Source: Rhizopus sp. PT2906 (lineage: Eukaryota; Mucoromycota; Mucoromycetes; Mucorales; Rhizopodaceae). From it: a stretch of 64,000 nucleotides of DNA. The notes beneath the pieces were generated by a model that saw nothing but the letters and a program-made list of their open reading frames with translations, did not search any database and had not been told where the DNA came from. The DNA lies in the NCBI GenBank assembly GCA_025529335.1, contig JAMYHX010000020.1:1-64000 (forward strand), in the 5' to 3' direction. The position numbers and the translations under genes are program-made. This document shows positions 33,145 to 45,714 of this stretch, piece by piece. Numbering within the stretch: the first letter of the stretch is position 1; each line of letters starts with the position of its first letter.

Positions 33145-35459
33145 ATGCTTCATGAACTATTATTTATACTCTTGGGCTACTCTGGTGACATATTCGTCCC
33201 TGCGCCTCCAAATAACCCAACTACATTTGCTATTCCACCTGACTTTTCTTTACTGCATCCAACTGAACGCGAATCTCTTAATCGATTTGGACAACTGGGA
33301 TGGATTTATTCACAGATTAATAATTTCATCAATACAACACAAGATCTCAAAGTACAATCAGACAAAAAGAGACCATTTGGATCATATGTGCAAACCCTGA
33401 TCACTTGTATCGAAAGGACATTAAGAGAATATCAGTCTGATATACTAGATATTGAAAAACGTATACTGAATAAAGAGGATGAAGCAGGATCTGGAATAAT
33501 ACCAATATCACTGATTGCGGCTAATCTAAGTCGATGGGAATTACTGTTACCAGCCATATGGAAATTCATTCAGTTACTAGAAAGCGAGTCTGAAAAATAT
33601 CATGGTTGTCGACTATTTAATCTCGTCATGAACCAAATAAAGACAGGTGTGCTTGAATATCGAAAGGAGATGGAAAAAATAATGGATGGACTCCACGACG
33701 TGCTGTATCGACAGCTTACCGCTTGGATGGTCTACGGACAGCGTGTTGATCACTATGATGAGTTCTTTATTGTTCCTTTTAATCAAGGCACAGCAACATC
33801 GACAACAGGTTGGAATAGACTGTTTGCAATAGCAGCTGATAGAGTACCAGACCATATTCCTTACTCTGTTGCAGAGTCTATCTTGTTTGTGGGAAAAGCA
33901 ATTGCGACTGTAAATGAAATAGACAGGATGCCCTCGATAGCAGCCATAAACAGACATGATGAAGATGTATTGCTGACATCAAGTTCAGTTCGAGCAGTAA
34001 CCCAGACAAAGAAGATACCTATACCCGAAAGTATGCGGAAGAAGCATTTGGACCTCTTGTTGAAATTGCATTCATCTTGTCTATCTCAGCATCAATCCTC
34101 ATCACCTTGGATATCTTATCCACAGATACTTGAAGATGTTGTTAGTCAAGTGCGACGGTCTACTTCAGACTGGCTATTTTCCCAAGTGCTAGTTGGAGAG
34201 CATGGTATTCATCGCTATCTAAGCTCTTTTCGACATATTTTCTTACTTAGCTTTGGTGAATGGGCATCTAATTTTATTCAAGAATGCTCGGCCTGGAGAA
34301 AACGGTCCATGTCACCAGCTATAAATCAAAATAGGAAGAAACCAGCGTCTAGCATAGACAGTTCCATGAGACCCGCAAACAAGGCTGCTGTCATCTTTCG
34401 ACAACAGGAACTAAATGCTTTGCTGATAAAGTCATCATTAAATACTGAAGCAGAGGATCAATTGCTTGGTTATAATTTACTGGTAGAAGATGGGCCAACA
34501 AAAGAATACCCGTTCTCTGATATATTGCTGGGGAGTTTAAGTATAGTGCTAACCTTTCGCTTAGAATGGCCAATCGATTTATTTATAAATGAAGCTCGTT
34601 TGATTACTTACAGTAACCTATGGACATTCTTGATTAGCATTAAAAAGACACAAGCTTCTCTCAACAATCTTTGGAAGACACTGAGATCAAACGGACATCA
34701 GGAAGAAGCACTTGGGACATATTCAATTTCAAATAAAGGTGCACAATTTGCAGATGATGGAGATGGATACCAGGAACGTCTGGTATGGAGGCTTAGGTCA
34801 ATTATGTTGTTTTGGATAGATAACTTTTGGAATCATTTACAGGTAAAAAGATACTTTGCAATTCATAAAAGCCATTTATTCATATATGATATAGGCACAT
34901 GTCATCAATTTTCATTATGATCAATTGATCTATACAACAACACTTGATGAAACGATGACTTCTTCATCTATAAAGCGTCTGTCAAGACAATCAAAGGTGA
35001 AGCTAGACTTTGAAGAAATTCAAAAGGCGCATGATGTCTTTCTGAAGAATATACAACAAGGATGCTTGATGACCTCTGAAGAATGTATCCATGTTATGCA
35101 TGACATACTACAGACATGCACAGACTTTTGTGAACTGATGGAAAAGATGTCTGAGGAAGGAGAATGGCGAAAGAGTAAGAGGCGTCGTATCAGAAAGACA
35201 GCTGCAGATATCGTTGATGAATGGACAAGAAATGATTCGACCTCTTGGTTAAATGAAGTTGAGCGTATACAAGAGGTAAAAAAAGGAAAATGATAATGAT
35301 TGTTTACTAACTTATAATAAGCAGAGATTTACAAAATGTACAGAGACTTTCTTTGGACTAGCATCCTTTCAGCCACCTGATGTCAAATTGAATGGAAAGA
35401 TAGATATATTATTGATGCAGTTAGATTATAATAAATGGTTCTCAAAACCTAGCTACTAA
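33145..35459 (+). CDS. Gamma-tubulin complex component 4 (GCP4)
   Basis: Exons 33145-34842, 34895-35275, 35325-35459; 737 aa. The start MLHELLFILLGYSGDIFVPA matches the GCP4 N-terminus (MxHELLxALxGxxGxIF). Inside are FLHP-like SLLHPTERESLNRFGQLGW, the N-terminal GRIP1 region (DVLYRQLTAWMVYGQRVD, EEFFI-like DEFFIVPF, PYSVAESILFVGKA), and GRIP2 (VQWPL-like LEWPIDLF, WRLRSIMLFWIDNFWNHLQV), ending in LLMQLDYNKWFSK. GCP4 helps build the large gamma-tubulin ring complex that nucleates microtubules; budding yeasts lack it, while many other fungi keep it. An ATG earlier in the same frame is absent, so 33145 is the natural start. Confidence 0.9.
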
Positions 35460-35557
35460 CAAACATATACCAAGTTGGTAGATCAGTACACGTGAATCCA
35501 CTTTCGAAATCCGAATGAAATAGAGGGATTACCTCTCCTTTTCTCGTCTTTTTTGTT

Positions 35558-36718
35558 ATGAGTGAAAATAATAAGAGTGAAAACAAGAGCAGCCTATCAG
35601 AAGCAGAAAAGTTTTTGGAATCTTTAAACTTGCCTGATTCTGATGTACAAGAAACTGATGTGAATTCGTCAACTGCAACAACTGCTGACCCAAAGGATAT
35701 CATGTCCTTTCTAGATGAAATCTCAAACTACCCACCTGCAATAGATCCAAAGGAAGAGAATAAGAAGAAAGATATGAACCAAACAAACGATACCCCAGCA
35801 AATAGTTGGATGTCATGGGGAAATAGCTTTTGGAATCAGGCCAGTGCTGCAGTGAAATCAACAACAGATCAAATCAACAAGTCAGTAGGTGGCAGTGAGG
35901 TAGCTACTAAACTCTTGGAGGACCGCGTAAAGACCTTGCAAAGTTTAGTAAATAAGGAAAACATTGAAAAATTAGGTAAATAGGACATAAAGAATAAAGA
36001 ATAAAGAATACAACTGATGAAGACTTTTTTAAAAGGCACTGGATTAAAAAACCTAACAACAACCATTCTTGAGACGGTTGCTCCTCCTATATCTGAGCAT
36101 GAACTTGTTGAGGTTTGGTTATCGCATGATATGGAAGGATATTCTGGTCTAGACGCGCTTGTGTATCGTGCATTTGCCAGAGTCATGGAACATACCGAAT
36201 CTGGACAAGTGGTCGTCCGTAACCCTGGTGGTGAGGTTGATACTTCCACTCAAACAAGAAATCTCAATATCTGTGATTCTTTAATCGATGGAACCAAGCT
36301 CGCAAAAGCTAATGTTGATAATCTCATTAAACAGCATTATAAACCAGCTGATCAAGATAAAGAGGTATATACACCTGAATCAGGGGCAGTTCCTGTCATT
36401 CATTGCCCTGTATTTATGGCTATTCAACCAGTAAAACTATCCATGTCACCAATGGACGCAGAAGATGATGAAAACAGTCAATTATCGTTTATCCTTCTGA
36501 TGGTAGATCCTGGACATAACTTGAAATTTAAGACTTGCTCTCAAACGGTGCCTCTGGGATGGTTAAATATCCCATATGAAGAGAATGAGTGGGTTGAGGA
36601 CAAAATGATAGAAGTCATCCGTATGGCAGTCACCACTATAGCCCAAGATTATGTGTGGACAAGAATGGCTGGTGGTCCCTCAAGTGCTCATTCGGACGAT
36701 GCTGTTCAGGACGTGTAA
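35558..36718 (+). CDS. MTC1: Maintenance of telomere capping protein 1 (MTC1 family)
   Basis: Exons 35558-35975 and 36036-36718; 366 aa. Acidic, Ser-rich N-terminus with KDIMSFLDEISNYPP, a Trp-rich linker (NSWMSWGNSFWNQASAAVKS), a Lys/Leu coil before the intron, then the conserved C-terminal half (EHELVEVWLSHDMEGYSGLD, FILLMVDPGHNLKFKTCSQT, WVEDKMIEVIRMAVTTIAQD YVWTRMAG). This is the fungal MTC1 pattern. In yeast, MTC1 interacts genetically with cdc13-1 and the protein associates with the Golgi/vesicle machinery; its biochemical role is unclear. Intron acceptor is AAAAG. Confidence 0.85.
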
Positions 36719-37586
36719 TGGATATTGTGTGAATGATGATTATTTTTGTGTTTATAATAAAGAAAAATAAAGAGAGAATGTGATAAATCTCTGCTTTTAC
36801 CGTAGAGGCTTTGTATACTTTCTAACCCATGTCGTTCTTGCTGTTCTTTACTCTTTTAGTCATCTATCAAGAGCTAAGAGCAGCTTGCTGTAGATAAGAA
36901 AAAAAAGTACTCTAAATTTACTTTAGATTAGCTACATATCTTTCATAGCGAGCTAATCTGAATGCCCTCTAGAGATAGGGCATTAATAATACAAGTATAC
37001 AGATATATCAAGATTTTTACTAAGGGCGATAAGGAAGAAAGAGCAATGACATATTTATAACCTGGTTTAAATTTTTATATTTTCACGTATTGCGCCAACA
37101 CCATTGATTCCATCACATTAAAATATCCCATATTCTCAACAGTTGCCCCAACGAAATCCTCCCGCGCACAAAATCAGTAACTGTACTTACTAGAAATACC
37201 AACAGACGATGAATGCAACCAATGCTGCACCATCTGGACAAACTCCAATGCTCTCTCTTCCTCTGTCCTGAACTCAATGGAAGGATTTTTACTGGAACTG
37301 CCTGGGGCCATCAAATGGGGTCACGAGCACCATGCGTCATCCAAAAAGGGGGCGACAATATAATTTATGCTTAAACGTATCTTTCAAATAATCACAAGGA
37401 CAGGCGCTATGTAAACTGTAGATAAGCAAAGCTTACACAACCATGTAACATTAGATTAGCTTGCCCGTGTTCAGTCACGCGACCTCATCTGAGTGCACCT
37501 GTCGGGTATTCAATTTATGTGGATAAATTTAGTCTTTCTTGTTTCTGTGCGCTTCTTTTTCTTTCTTGCCCTTTACTTTAAAATTG
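36719..37586. other. Intergenic, no gene seen
   Basis: 868 bp between MTC1 and the choline kinase gene. MTC1 poly(A) region (AATAAAGAAAAATAAA near 36757). A short GAATGCCCTCTAGAGATAGGGCATTAA hairpin-like palindrome sits at 36960-36986. No ORF with coding signal. Confidence 0.5.
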
Positions 37587-38966
37587 ATGTCTACTAAAAC
37601 ACGCCGTATTCAAAAGCCCTTTTTATCTACTATAAATAAAATACTCTCTATTCGAAACAAGATAAGCCTTGCGCTGAGATTTGATGACAGTCGTTCTTTG
37701 GTAAGAATATTGCCTTTGAGCAAACAACCACAACCTGTGACAAATTCTCTTGCTGTAGCACACACTGCTATTCCTCACTGTAAATATACCATTGACTTGA
37801 GGTAATATATAGACAAGATATCAATCATAGTCACTCTAATCTTCCCCTAATAGAGCATTAAAGGGGAAAGAACTACAGCGGGCTGTTCAGAAATTGGTTA
37901 CAACTCTATTCCCAGAGCTTGTAACAACCCACACCTTTAGTCTGACTCGAGTCAGTGGAGCGATGACAAAGTAAGTTGTAAAATGGATTAACAATACAAT
38001 GTACTCATTTTCTTGTTTTGTAGCGCCGTCTATTTTGTAAATGTCGGTTCTCATCGTATGTTATTGCGCATCTATGGTATTGGTTGTGAACAAATTTTGG
38101 ATCGAGATAAAGAACTAAGTTGGCTCTCTCGTCTTTCACAACTCAGTATTGGCCCTAGACTTTTGGGTACCTTTGGTAACGGTCGGTTTGAGGAATATCT
38201 CGAATCAACGACATTAACCCGAGACGATCTCCGTGATCCTTATACCTCAGCACAGATCGCCTCTAGACTATACCAACTACATTCTATTGTGGACACGTTT
38301 CCTCCCTCAGATAATGAAACCCTAGAAGTCTGGCAACATATTGATAAATGGTATAATTCCCTTGAAAGTGAAATATTCCCTATTCTTAACATGGATCCAG
38401 GTTGGGCCAAAGAGATTGAGCAAAAGCTTAATTTGGCTGAACTGCACAAGGATATTGAATCATGCAAGCGTCTATTGAATCGACTATCTACTCCTACTGT
38501 ATTTGCACACAATGACGTAGGGCGCAGTTTTTTTGCTTGATCGTACCTTTCCATCTAACCTAGTTTATTTTTATAGACACAGTATGGGAATATTCTGAGA
38601 ACAAGCGAAACCAATGAACTTGTTGTCATTGATTTTGAATATGCAGGCTATAATCCCCGAGGTTATGACATTGCAAACCACTTTTGTGAATGGATGTACA
38701 ATTATCATGGCGATGAGCCTGCAAAGATGCATCTTGAAGACTATCCAACAGTAGAAGAGCAAATGCAATTCCTGACTGCCTATGATCAACAGCATGCTGT
38801 CGAGTTGCTCGAGGAAGTTGAGCTATGGAAGATGGCTTGTCATCTCTTTTGGGGCCTTTGGGGTCTTGTTCAGGCCAGTCAAAGTGAAATTGAATTTGAT
38901 TACTTTGGTTATGCAATGCAAAGATTCGATATGTTCAGACAAGAGTTGGCTAAAAAGATATTATAG
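37587..38966 (+). CDS. Choline/ethanolamine kinase
   Basis: Exons 37587-37801, 37854-37970, 38024-38516, 38577-38966; 404 aa. Motifs: GAMTNAVYFV (ATP loop), LLRIYGIGCEQILDRDKEL, the phosphotransferase motif FAHNDTQYGNIL (catalytic Asp, split by the last intron), and the choline kinase signature VVIDFEYAGYNPRGYDIANH FCEW with the magnesium-binding Asp. It phosphorylates choline or ethanolamine, the first step of the Kennedy pathway to phosphatidylcholine and phosphatidylethanolamine, in the cytosol. Choice between choline and ethanolamine cannot be decided from motifs. The N-terminal 70 residues are basic and family-variable. Confidence 0.9.
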
Positions 38967-39389
38967 AATTACCTCCTATTTAAAACTGTAGACTATATAA
39001 TTAGACTATACGATTTTATAATAGAATAAAGGTTATTTTTCAATTATCTTTTCTTTGTTGTGTATCTATGAATAACATATAGAAACATACTGCAAACGAC
39101 TGATTAGACAAATGTCTCGTCTAATATCGTCATGCTGAGGAGAGTAAAAACTCATCAATTCAAAAACCGGAGTTATAGCAACAAAATAAGCCAATAAAAT
39201 GTCATAAAAATTACTGACTTTGAAAATTCAATGATATTATTGGATGGCTTTCATAATGCGCCTTAGCGTAAATGGAACAAACTGATGTCAACACTATTAC
39301 AGGTTTCTTTCCATTAGAAACAAAATGATACAAAAAGTAAACAAAAAAAGGTTTTGAGAATAAATAAATAAAAAAATCCTCCCTTTATA
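38967..39389. other. Intergenic, no gene seen
   Basis: 423 bp of AT-rich sequence between choline kinase and the GH27 gene, with the kinase poly(A) signal (AATAAA at 39025) and a CCTCCCTTTATA segment immediately before the GH27 ATG. Confidence 0.4.
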
Positions 39390-40858
39390 ATGGCCAATAA
39401 CACCAATTATAGTGTACCAGACTATGCGAAAAAGCCAGTCCTTGGATTTTCTACTTGGTCGTCTCAGCTACTGGACGACGTTCCAGGTTACGGAGGCAAA
39501 CATTTGAATCCTTGGTATTGATAGCAACACCAAAAGTGTATATACGTTAGGACAAATGACTTACTTGATCTATATATAATTTCGGAATTAGGTTTAATGA
39601 ACAGCAAATCAAAGAAGTGTCTGATGCCATGAAGGTTAAATTACCTCGTTATGAGTATATCAACTTAGATTCTGGCTGGTACCTAAATATAGAAAAGACA
39701 GCAAAAACAAAAAATATTAATCTATTTCACAGGTGTACTGAATGCGATGAATATGGTAGATGGGCAGCTCGGGACGACTTGTTTCCGAACGGATTCCGCG
39801 CATTATCTGACTACTTGAAACAGAATGGACATAAATTGGGTGTCTATCTGTTACCAGGCATTCGCCAAGACGCTGTTGATAAAAAGTGCAGGATAAAAGG
39901 CACAAATCACACGGTGGACGAACTAGTCCAGCTCCGAAAAGAAGGTTGTGGATTTTCGGGAACGACATTTATGCCCGATGCACATAATGAACTCGCCATG
40001 GCTTATTATCAATCCATAGCCGATTTACTCCATGAGTACGGTGTATCCTACGTCAAGCTGGACGCAGTTGGTCCTGGTGGTGGTAATGAATATTATCCTT
40101 ACCAAGCACCTGACAACCGTGCATGTACGGTTATGTTGTACAACGCTTTAAGCAAGTACGGTATTTGGGTGGAGATTTCTTGGTACATTGATCACTCTTA
40201 TGCAGACGAATGGGCTCAGATATCGAACGGAGCACGTATCTATGTGGACATTGAATCCTATTCGACAAGGACCATGACATCCACTCATCGTGTCATGCAG
40301 CGAATAACTCCTTGTGAAAAATGGGCACAAAAGTGTGTGGTGGGAAGTGACTATGGGTTCTATATTGACCTTGACGTCGTCTTGGTCGGAATGACTGTCA
40401 ATGGCAAATGTGTAGATGGTCTAGATAATGATGAAGTAAGGCAGACTTATATCAGCTTTTGGGCTATGGTCTCTTCGGTATTTTGTATAGGTTCGGACCC
40501 AAGAACGATACCTGACAAGTATCTGTCGTGGTATAACCATAAAGAAATCCTGGATATCCATCAAAGCGGTATCATGGCTAAGCCCATAGGCTCAGGTGAC
40601 GTATGGCAAAACAGAAAGCAAGTGTGGTGGAAGAAGCTGAAGGATGGTCGCATTTACGTGTGCTTGATTAATGCTCATACTTATATATTCATGCTTGGGT
40701 TTAGTCATGAGGTTTCTATTCAGTTTGAGGATATTGGCTTAAAGCGAGCCTACGTTAAGGACGTTTGGACCGGTAAAGACCTTGGACTGTTTGAAGACAG
40801 ATATAGTATTGTGCTAAGAGCTGCACAAAGTCAACTTCTGCAAATTATACCAGCTTAA
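39390..40858 (+). CDS. GH27 alpha-galactosidase-like glycosidase, apparently intracellular
   Basis: Exons 39390-39514 and 39592-40858; 463 aa. TIM-barrel start PVLGFSTWSSQL, then YEYINLDSGWY, FPNGFRALSDYLKQNGHKLG VYL, the nucleophile region SYVKLDAVG (Asp199) and the acid/base region GARIYVDIES (Asp261, R-x3-D as in GH27), ending in a C-terminal beta domain (KDVWTGKDLGLFEDRYSIVL RAA). This supports a retaining GH27 hydrolase acting on alpha-galactosides or a related substrate. There is no signal peptide: the N-terminus MANNTNYSVPDYAKKPVLGF is polar, unlike secreted fungal alpha-galactosidases. Substrate preference is not certain. Its stop is 70 bp from the convergent SMG6 stop. Confidence 0.82.
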
Positions 40859-40928
40859 CATTTGTTTCATTTTCATTTTATTCAGCATTATATTTGACAT
40901 AATAAACAAGGAATATGTTTCCCTAAAA

Positions 40929-43900
40929 TTATTTAGGAGTTAATCTCATAATTGCAGACACGGGCACCACTTCTACATCTCTTGCACGGGCCTTTACACT
41001 CAAGTTACGATCGCCTGTAACTAAACAAACAGGGACAACATCACCATGCTGTTTCTTTTGTGAAATCCACCAGAGACAGCAGGAAAGAACCAAGTCATCC
41101 AAGTTTTTATCACTTTCACCAAACACAAACTGCTCAGAGCGGATGGAGATGTTGTTCATGAAGCTATTATGTGATGTCTGTACTCGAAGCAGGTTGCTCT
41201 TTTTGGATTTTGTTGCCAACGTGGACTCGATCAGCTTAATAGCTTCCCCAGCCATAGTGCCTAATCTCTGTGTGTTGGTCGCAAGTCCGTCCAGTTCGGT
41301 AATGACAACAAGAGGAACAACGATGGACCATTTTTCGGACGTAATGAGTTTTCTAATATGTTCAAGATGACCAATAAAGCAGTTTGTATCAAGTACCAAC
41401 ACTGTTTTATCAGGAAGAATACGCTCACGCAAGTAATTCAATCTGTTCTCTCTTTCCTTTGCCCGTGCTGGCAGTCGACGATAGTAATTGCTTTCGATAT
41501 CGGCTGTGACCATGGACTGTAACTGCTCTCTTCGTTTCTTCAATTGCGTCATCATATCGTCTTCTTCCTCTTCATCGCTCAAATCTGTTTTATCAGTCGA
41601 CAATAACACATCATCATCCATCTCTGCAACAATCGTGGGTACTTCTTGCTCCTCTTCATCGTCATACAGACTTTCTATTGTTTTATCCTTTTCTTGCTCC
41701 TTATAGACACGATTCACTATACGTTCCTTGACGGAGGAAGGAACAATGATGGCTTGATCGACAGGATCATAATATAAAATATCTTTCAATTGCTTTTTAA
41801 AGGGAAAAAAAAAAGTGAGCTTTTCTATTATATAAATACAATGCTTATGTTACCTTGACTAATATAAAGCCATAATCTATAATCTTTATCTTTCGTCGCA
41901 TTGTCGTATCAAGCCCCTCTGGTTGATGTTCTGCCTTTGGTTTATCTTCCTTTAATTTCAGCACGCGTCCAAAAGCCTCATCTATCCAACCTAGACCTCT
42001 TAGATGATGTTCTTCGGGAAGACTAGGCGTGTCTCCTAGAAACTTTTGAATGTCCAACATAAGCTGGCGTTCTTCTTTGCTCACATTTTCGTTTGTCTTT
42101 TCTTGATGCTGATCATCTTCCCCTTCATCAACAAAATGCTTATTCAGCACTTCATGAAGAAGTTCATGAGGGAGTTGAGAAATCAAATGATTTAGAAACT
42201 GAATCAAAAGTGGCCAGAACGCAGGTGATATCAGGGACTGATGGCAATCATTGTGTAATCTAGATTCTCTCGAGACAAGATCATATTCTATATTACTAAT
42301 CAATCGTTCCCAGAACGAAGGCATGTTGTTACTACGCAAGCAAACGCCATTCAGAACAATCCATTGAAGTAATATTTCAATATAGATAAGCCAAGAATCT
42401 GTTTCTGCCCCTTGTCTTTCTTGCTCATGCGCTGCTGAGTTGGGTGTTGCTGTCCTGTCTCCAAACAGAAACTCATCATTTAGTCGGAGAGGTGTATTGG
42501 GTAACTGTGGCAGAGCAGGTGTTTGTGTACGTGGCAGCTCTGGATCAAGGCATCTTCTAAAGCACTCTACAGCAATTTGACAAGACGTGTCGATAGCATA
42601 AGCAAACAGGATATTATCTTGAAGTCCCTGAATCATTCCATCATCTTCCGACGCACTTGTCTTGTTAAATATGGAATGATGATAGTCAGAAATAGCCTTT
42701 GTGAGTTTTGAATTTGAATAATCATAGCTGTAGAGGGATGACAAGCAAAGTATGGCTGTCTCCAGCCAAAATAGTTCTGCAGCTGATAAAAAGTTTTCAT
42801 CAGAAGGCAACGGCTTGATGATATTTTGACTATTGATGTCGATGGAATGCGTTATAGTTCTTGGAAACAGGTTATCAAAAAACAACCTTCTGGTCTTTGC
42901 AAACTCATCTAATCCAATTTTGGTAAACAGCATACCATGAAGTTTGATAAACAGACCAGGTACAAGCGTGTGATAATCTTGATCTATAGTTTGATGCAAT
43001 TGCTTCTTCTTGTCCTTTTTCGTTTGCTTTGACTTTATAAGCTTATTCATCCAGCGTCGATTGCCTTCAAATAATGCCAACATGCCTTCTCTTGCATTTA
43101 AAAATCCATTTCTACGTACCATAAGACTACGTGTGCTGAGATAGAGCTTATGAAAATCGTATCCGGTAGAGATAGTCTTAGTCTGAAGTAGTAAGGAGAG
43201 GTTAAAGTACAAGTTCCCTCTAGCAGGCATCAACCAAATACCGAGAAAGTACCACGTCCAAGCCTCTTCAAATGCTTGTTGACGAGACCAATGGCCTAAA
43301 CCTTCATCTGGAATATACGTCCACCTGTACCTGGCAACATCACCACGAAGAGGCACTGTCCGGTACCATCTGTAGCCTTTTGTTCGTCTCCACTGGTTGA
43401 GGTAGGAATGTATATGATTTTCTTGATCTGGCTCAGTGCTCTTTAAGAATTGAGCAACCTGTTGATAAAATGCATCTACTCGATCCAAATACTCGAGAAA
43501 GAGACATAATAGACTAGACCCGTACTTCTTTTCAACTTTATACTGTCCGTTTTCTTTTCCTTTATGTTCAATTTTTTTCATTGTCATCACTCCATCTTTG
43601 TTTAACACGGGTATTTGATGATCATCGTCGTCACCATCGACTTCTAATTGTAATTCTTCTCGCCATTCCTCATCCATGGCAGGTGAATCATCTTCTTTTA
43701 CTGGATATCTTTTAATAGCAATCCTAAATTGGTTGACAAGGCTGTAAATGGCACGCTTCCAACAAAGGCTTTCTAGACTCTTTTTCTCAGTGTATTCTAT
43801 ATCACATTCAAATATCTTCAAATAGGCCCCAGCCAATGCTAAATGAAGCTCAATTTTTTGTTTCCAGACGTCGAGTGCATCCTGAAGATCCTGCTCGGTA

Positions 43901-44331
43901 ATAGAAACCAGTACCTTAGGCTGAGGGTTTATCTCTGTTCTTGAGCATATCTCTTCTTCTTGTTGTTGCTCTTCACGAAAGCAAGCTAATTGACTAGAAG
44001 TCTTGGTAAGTGCGTCTATTTTTAGCTCATGTTCTCGTATAGATGTAATAAGTCGTTTCCAATATTTTCTTTTTGCATCTTGTGCTTGAGTTTCTTTGGA
44101 AGGTGCATTATTATTATTATTACTAATTGTAATGTTGGTTGTTGTTGTTGTTGCTGTTGTTGTTGTAGGTTTATCTCTTTTCTTAATGATAACAGAAGGT
44201 TCAGAATTGGATTTCTTATTAAATGCAATAGGATTATCAAAGCTAGGGTTATATAGCTGTCTTGAACCTTTTGTCTTTCTGCTATAGTCTTCGTCTTTTC
44301 TTTTCGGGAAACTCCCTGTTCTTTGACTCAT
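40929..44331 (-). CDS. SMG6: SMG6-like protein: EST1 domain plus PIN nuclease domain
   Basis: Exons (minus) 44331-41854 and 41792-40929; 1113 aa. Disordered basic N-terminus with poly-Thr and poly-Asn, an EST1/14-3-3-like helical domain (FYQQVAQFLKS, WYRTVPLRGDVARYRW, AWTWYFLGIWLMPARGNLYF), the EST1 DNA/RNA-binding helical region, an acidic linker, and a C-terminal PIN domain with its acidic residues in place: VLVLDTNCFIG, VVITELDGLA, DKNLDDLVLSCC, LVTGDRNLSVKA. SMG6 cuts mRNAs near premature stops in nonsense-mediated decay, and its EST1 part relates to telomerase-associated proteins. The intact PIN acidic set argues that the nuclease is active. Confidence 0.88.
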
Positions 44332-44489
44332 GATATTGGTTATTCACACCTTTAAACTACGTGTCAGCTTATAAAAGTAATGTTTGCTTTTCTCTTTACT
44401 TCAAGTTCATTCCCAAAGTCAAAATGTGGTTTAATATATTGCAATAAGAAAAAGAATAATGACAAACTATCTAATTGTTATTTCAAAAA

Positions 44490-44493
44490 GAAA

Positions 44494-44525
<32 letters not shown>

Positions 44526-44526
44526 G
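44490..44526. repeat. GAAA microsatellite
   Basis: Run of AAAG/GAAA tetranucleotides (about eight units) upstream of the SMG6 start, in the 44332-44780 stretch that otherwise shows no gene. Confidence 0.85.
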
Positions 44527-44659
44527 GGAGAGATAATTTTATTGACCGCAGCTTACAGACGATTAGACAATCCCCCATGATTTTATATACACAAGCTAAA
44601 ATTTGAATGATCTCTTCTTATATTACATGACTGATTCTTTTTTCAATTAGACAAGTTAT

Positions 44660-45350
44660 GTTCATTATTATTCATTAAAGAAATCAGTACCCGAATACAT
44701 TGCAGCAGCCAAGGCCCTCATTGAATCATTGTATTGTTATGATACGAACTGTCAAATAGAAGGTCAAAACCCTCATACTGTTCCAAGTTGAAGGTTCATC
44801 TTTTGGTTCATCTGACAGAGGATATAAAAAGATTTGGTCCTGCCTTGAACTATGAAATTGAAAAAGGCAAACATTTCAATAAGCACATTCGAGAACATTT
44901 GTTTTCACGAATAGATCAGACACTTCTAGAGATATTGGCCGCAAATTTGAAAAACAAACTGTCATGAGACATATCGTTGAAGGTAATCCTTGGGTGAAGG
45001 ATGGTTCAAGAGGAAAGTGTGGTTCGAGTATTGCCTCTTTTATTTCCGAGCATAAAGAGCACCTCCTCTTTTATCTCGCTAATGGATCAAGAGAATTTGC
45101 AGACAGCAATTACAGCTCTCAAAACGTAAAGGTAGGCTCTTTTTATCGTAATAGTCTACTAGCTTCTGAGGCCAAGCCATTTTTGGGCCTTGTTCATGAG
45201 TCTTTGGTGTAACGGTTCAATCTGCATAACAGTAGTAGCCAGAAAGACTTTATGAACGGTCTCTTGATTATGGAAGTAGCAACAACACCACATTCAGGTA
45301 TTCCCTTTGGTCTGCTGGATGTAGAATTCACTCTAAATGCATTTGAGTAA
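44660..45350 (+). pseudogene. Degenerate transposon-associated ORF
   Basis: Broken frames on the plus strand. One gives KKSVPEYIAAAKALIESLYC (about 44670); another KLKVHLLVHLTEDIKRFGPA followed by LNYEIEKGKHFNKHIREHLF (44789-44910); a shifted frame then gives TSRDIGRKFEKQTVMRHIVE and NPWVKDGSRGKCGSSI (to about 45030), and later FADSNYSSQNVKVGSFYRNS. At least one frameshift (near 44910) and stops make it non-functional. The HLLVHLTEDIKRFGPALNYE segment reminds me of transposase-linked proteins repeated in Mucorales genomes (KDZ or CACTA type). That assignment is from memory and weak. Confidence 0.45.
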
Positions 45351-45714
45351 AAATAATAACTATATTCTTATCAATTTGAACAAGTTTGGCTCGTACTGGT
45401 ACTTTACACTCTTTTTTACCACAATAAAAATACTTGAAATATTTCAAGTCGCTTTTGTGTCACTCCAAATTCTTTTTTTAGGTACTTTTGAGTGTTTATT
45501 TTTGACCTGGGCCAATAGCAATCTTTCAACTTTTATGATTGCCTTTTATATACATCGATCTCAACCGTGGTGATTTAGCACTCAATGCCTCCTTAAAAAA
45601 TTGTTTTTATATAAAAAAAGTCACTTACTTACGTGACTAGCTTTCCATTTTTTTTTCATATTGTCTCAAAAAAATAAAAAAACAACTCTTCAATATTGAG
45701 CATAAAGAGAACCA
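45351..45714. other. Intergenic, UTP5 promoter
   Basis: AT-rich DNA with T-rich stretches; no coding signal. The last 60 bp before the UTP5 ATG are A-rich (CAAAAAAATAAAAAAACAAC). Confidence 0.4.

Noticed and set aside
37943..37954. Perfect palindrome TGACTCGAGTCA, also at 9103-9114
   Set aside because: One copy lies inside choline kinase coding sequence and the other in a gene desert; two chance copies of a 12-mer palindrome are not enough to infer a site.
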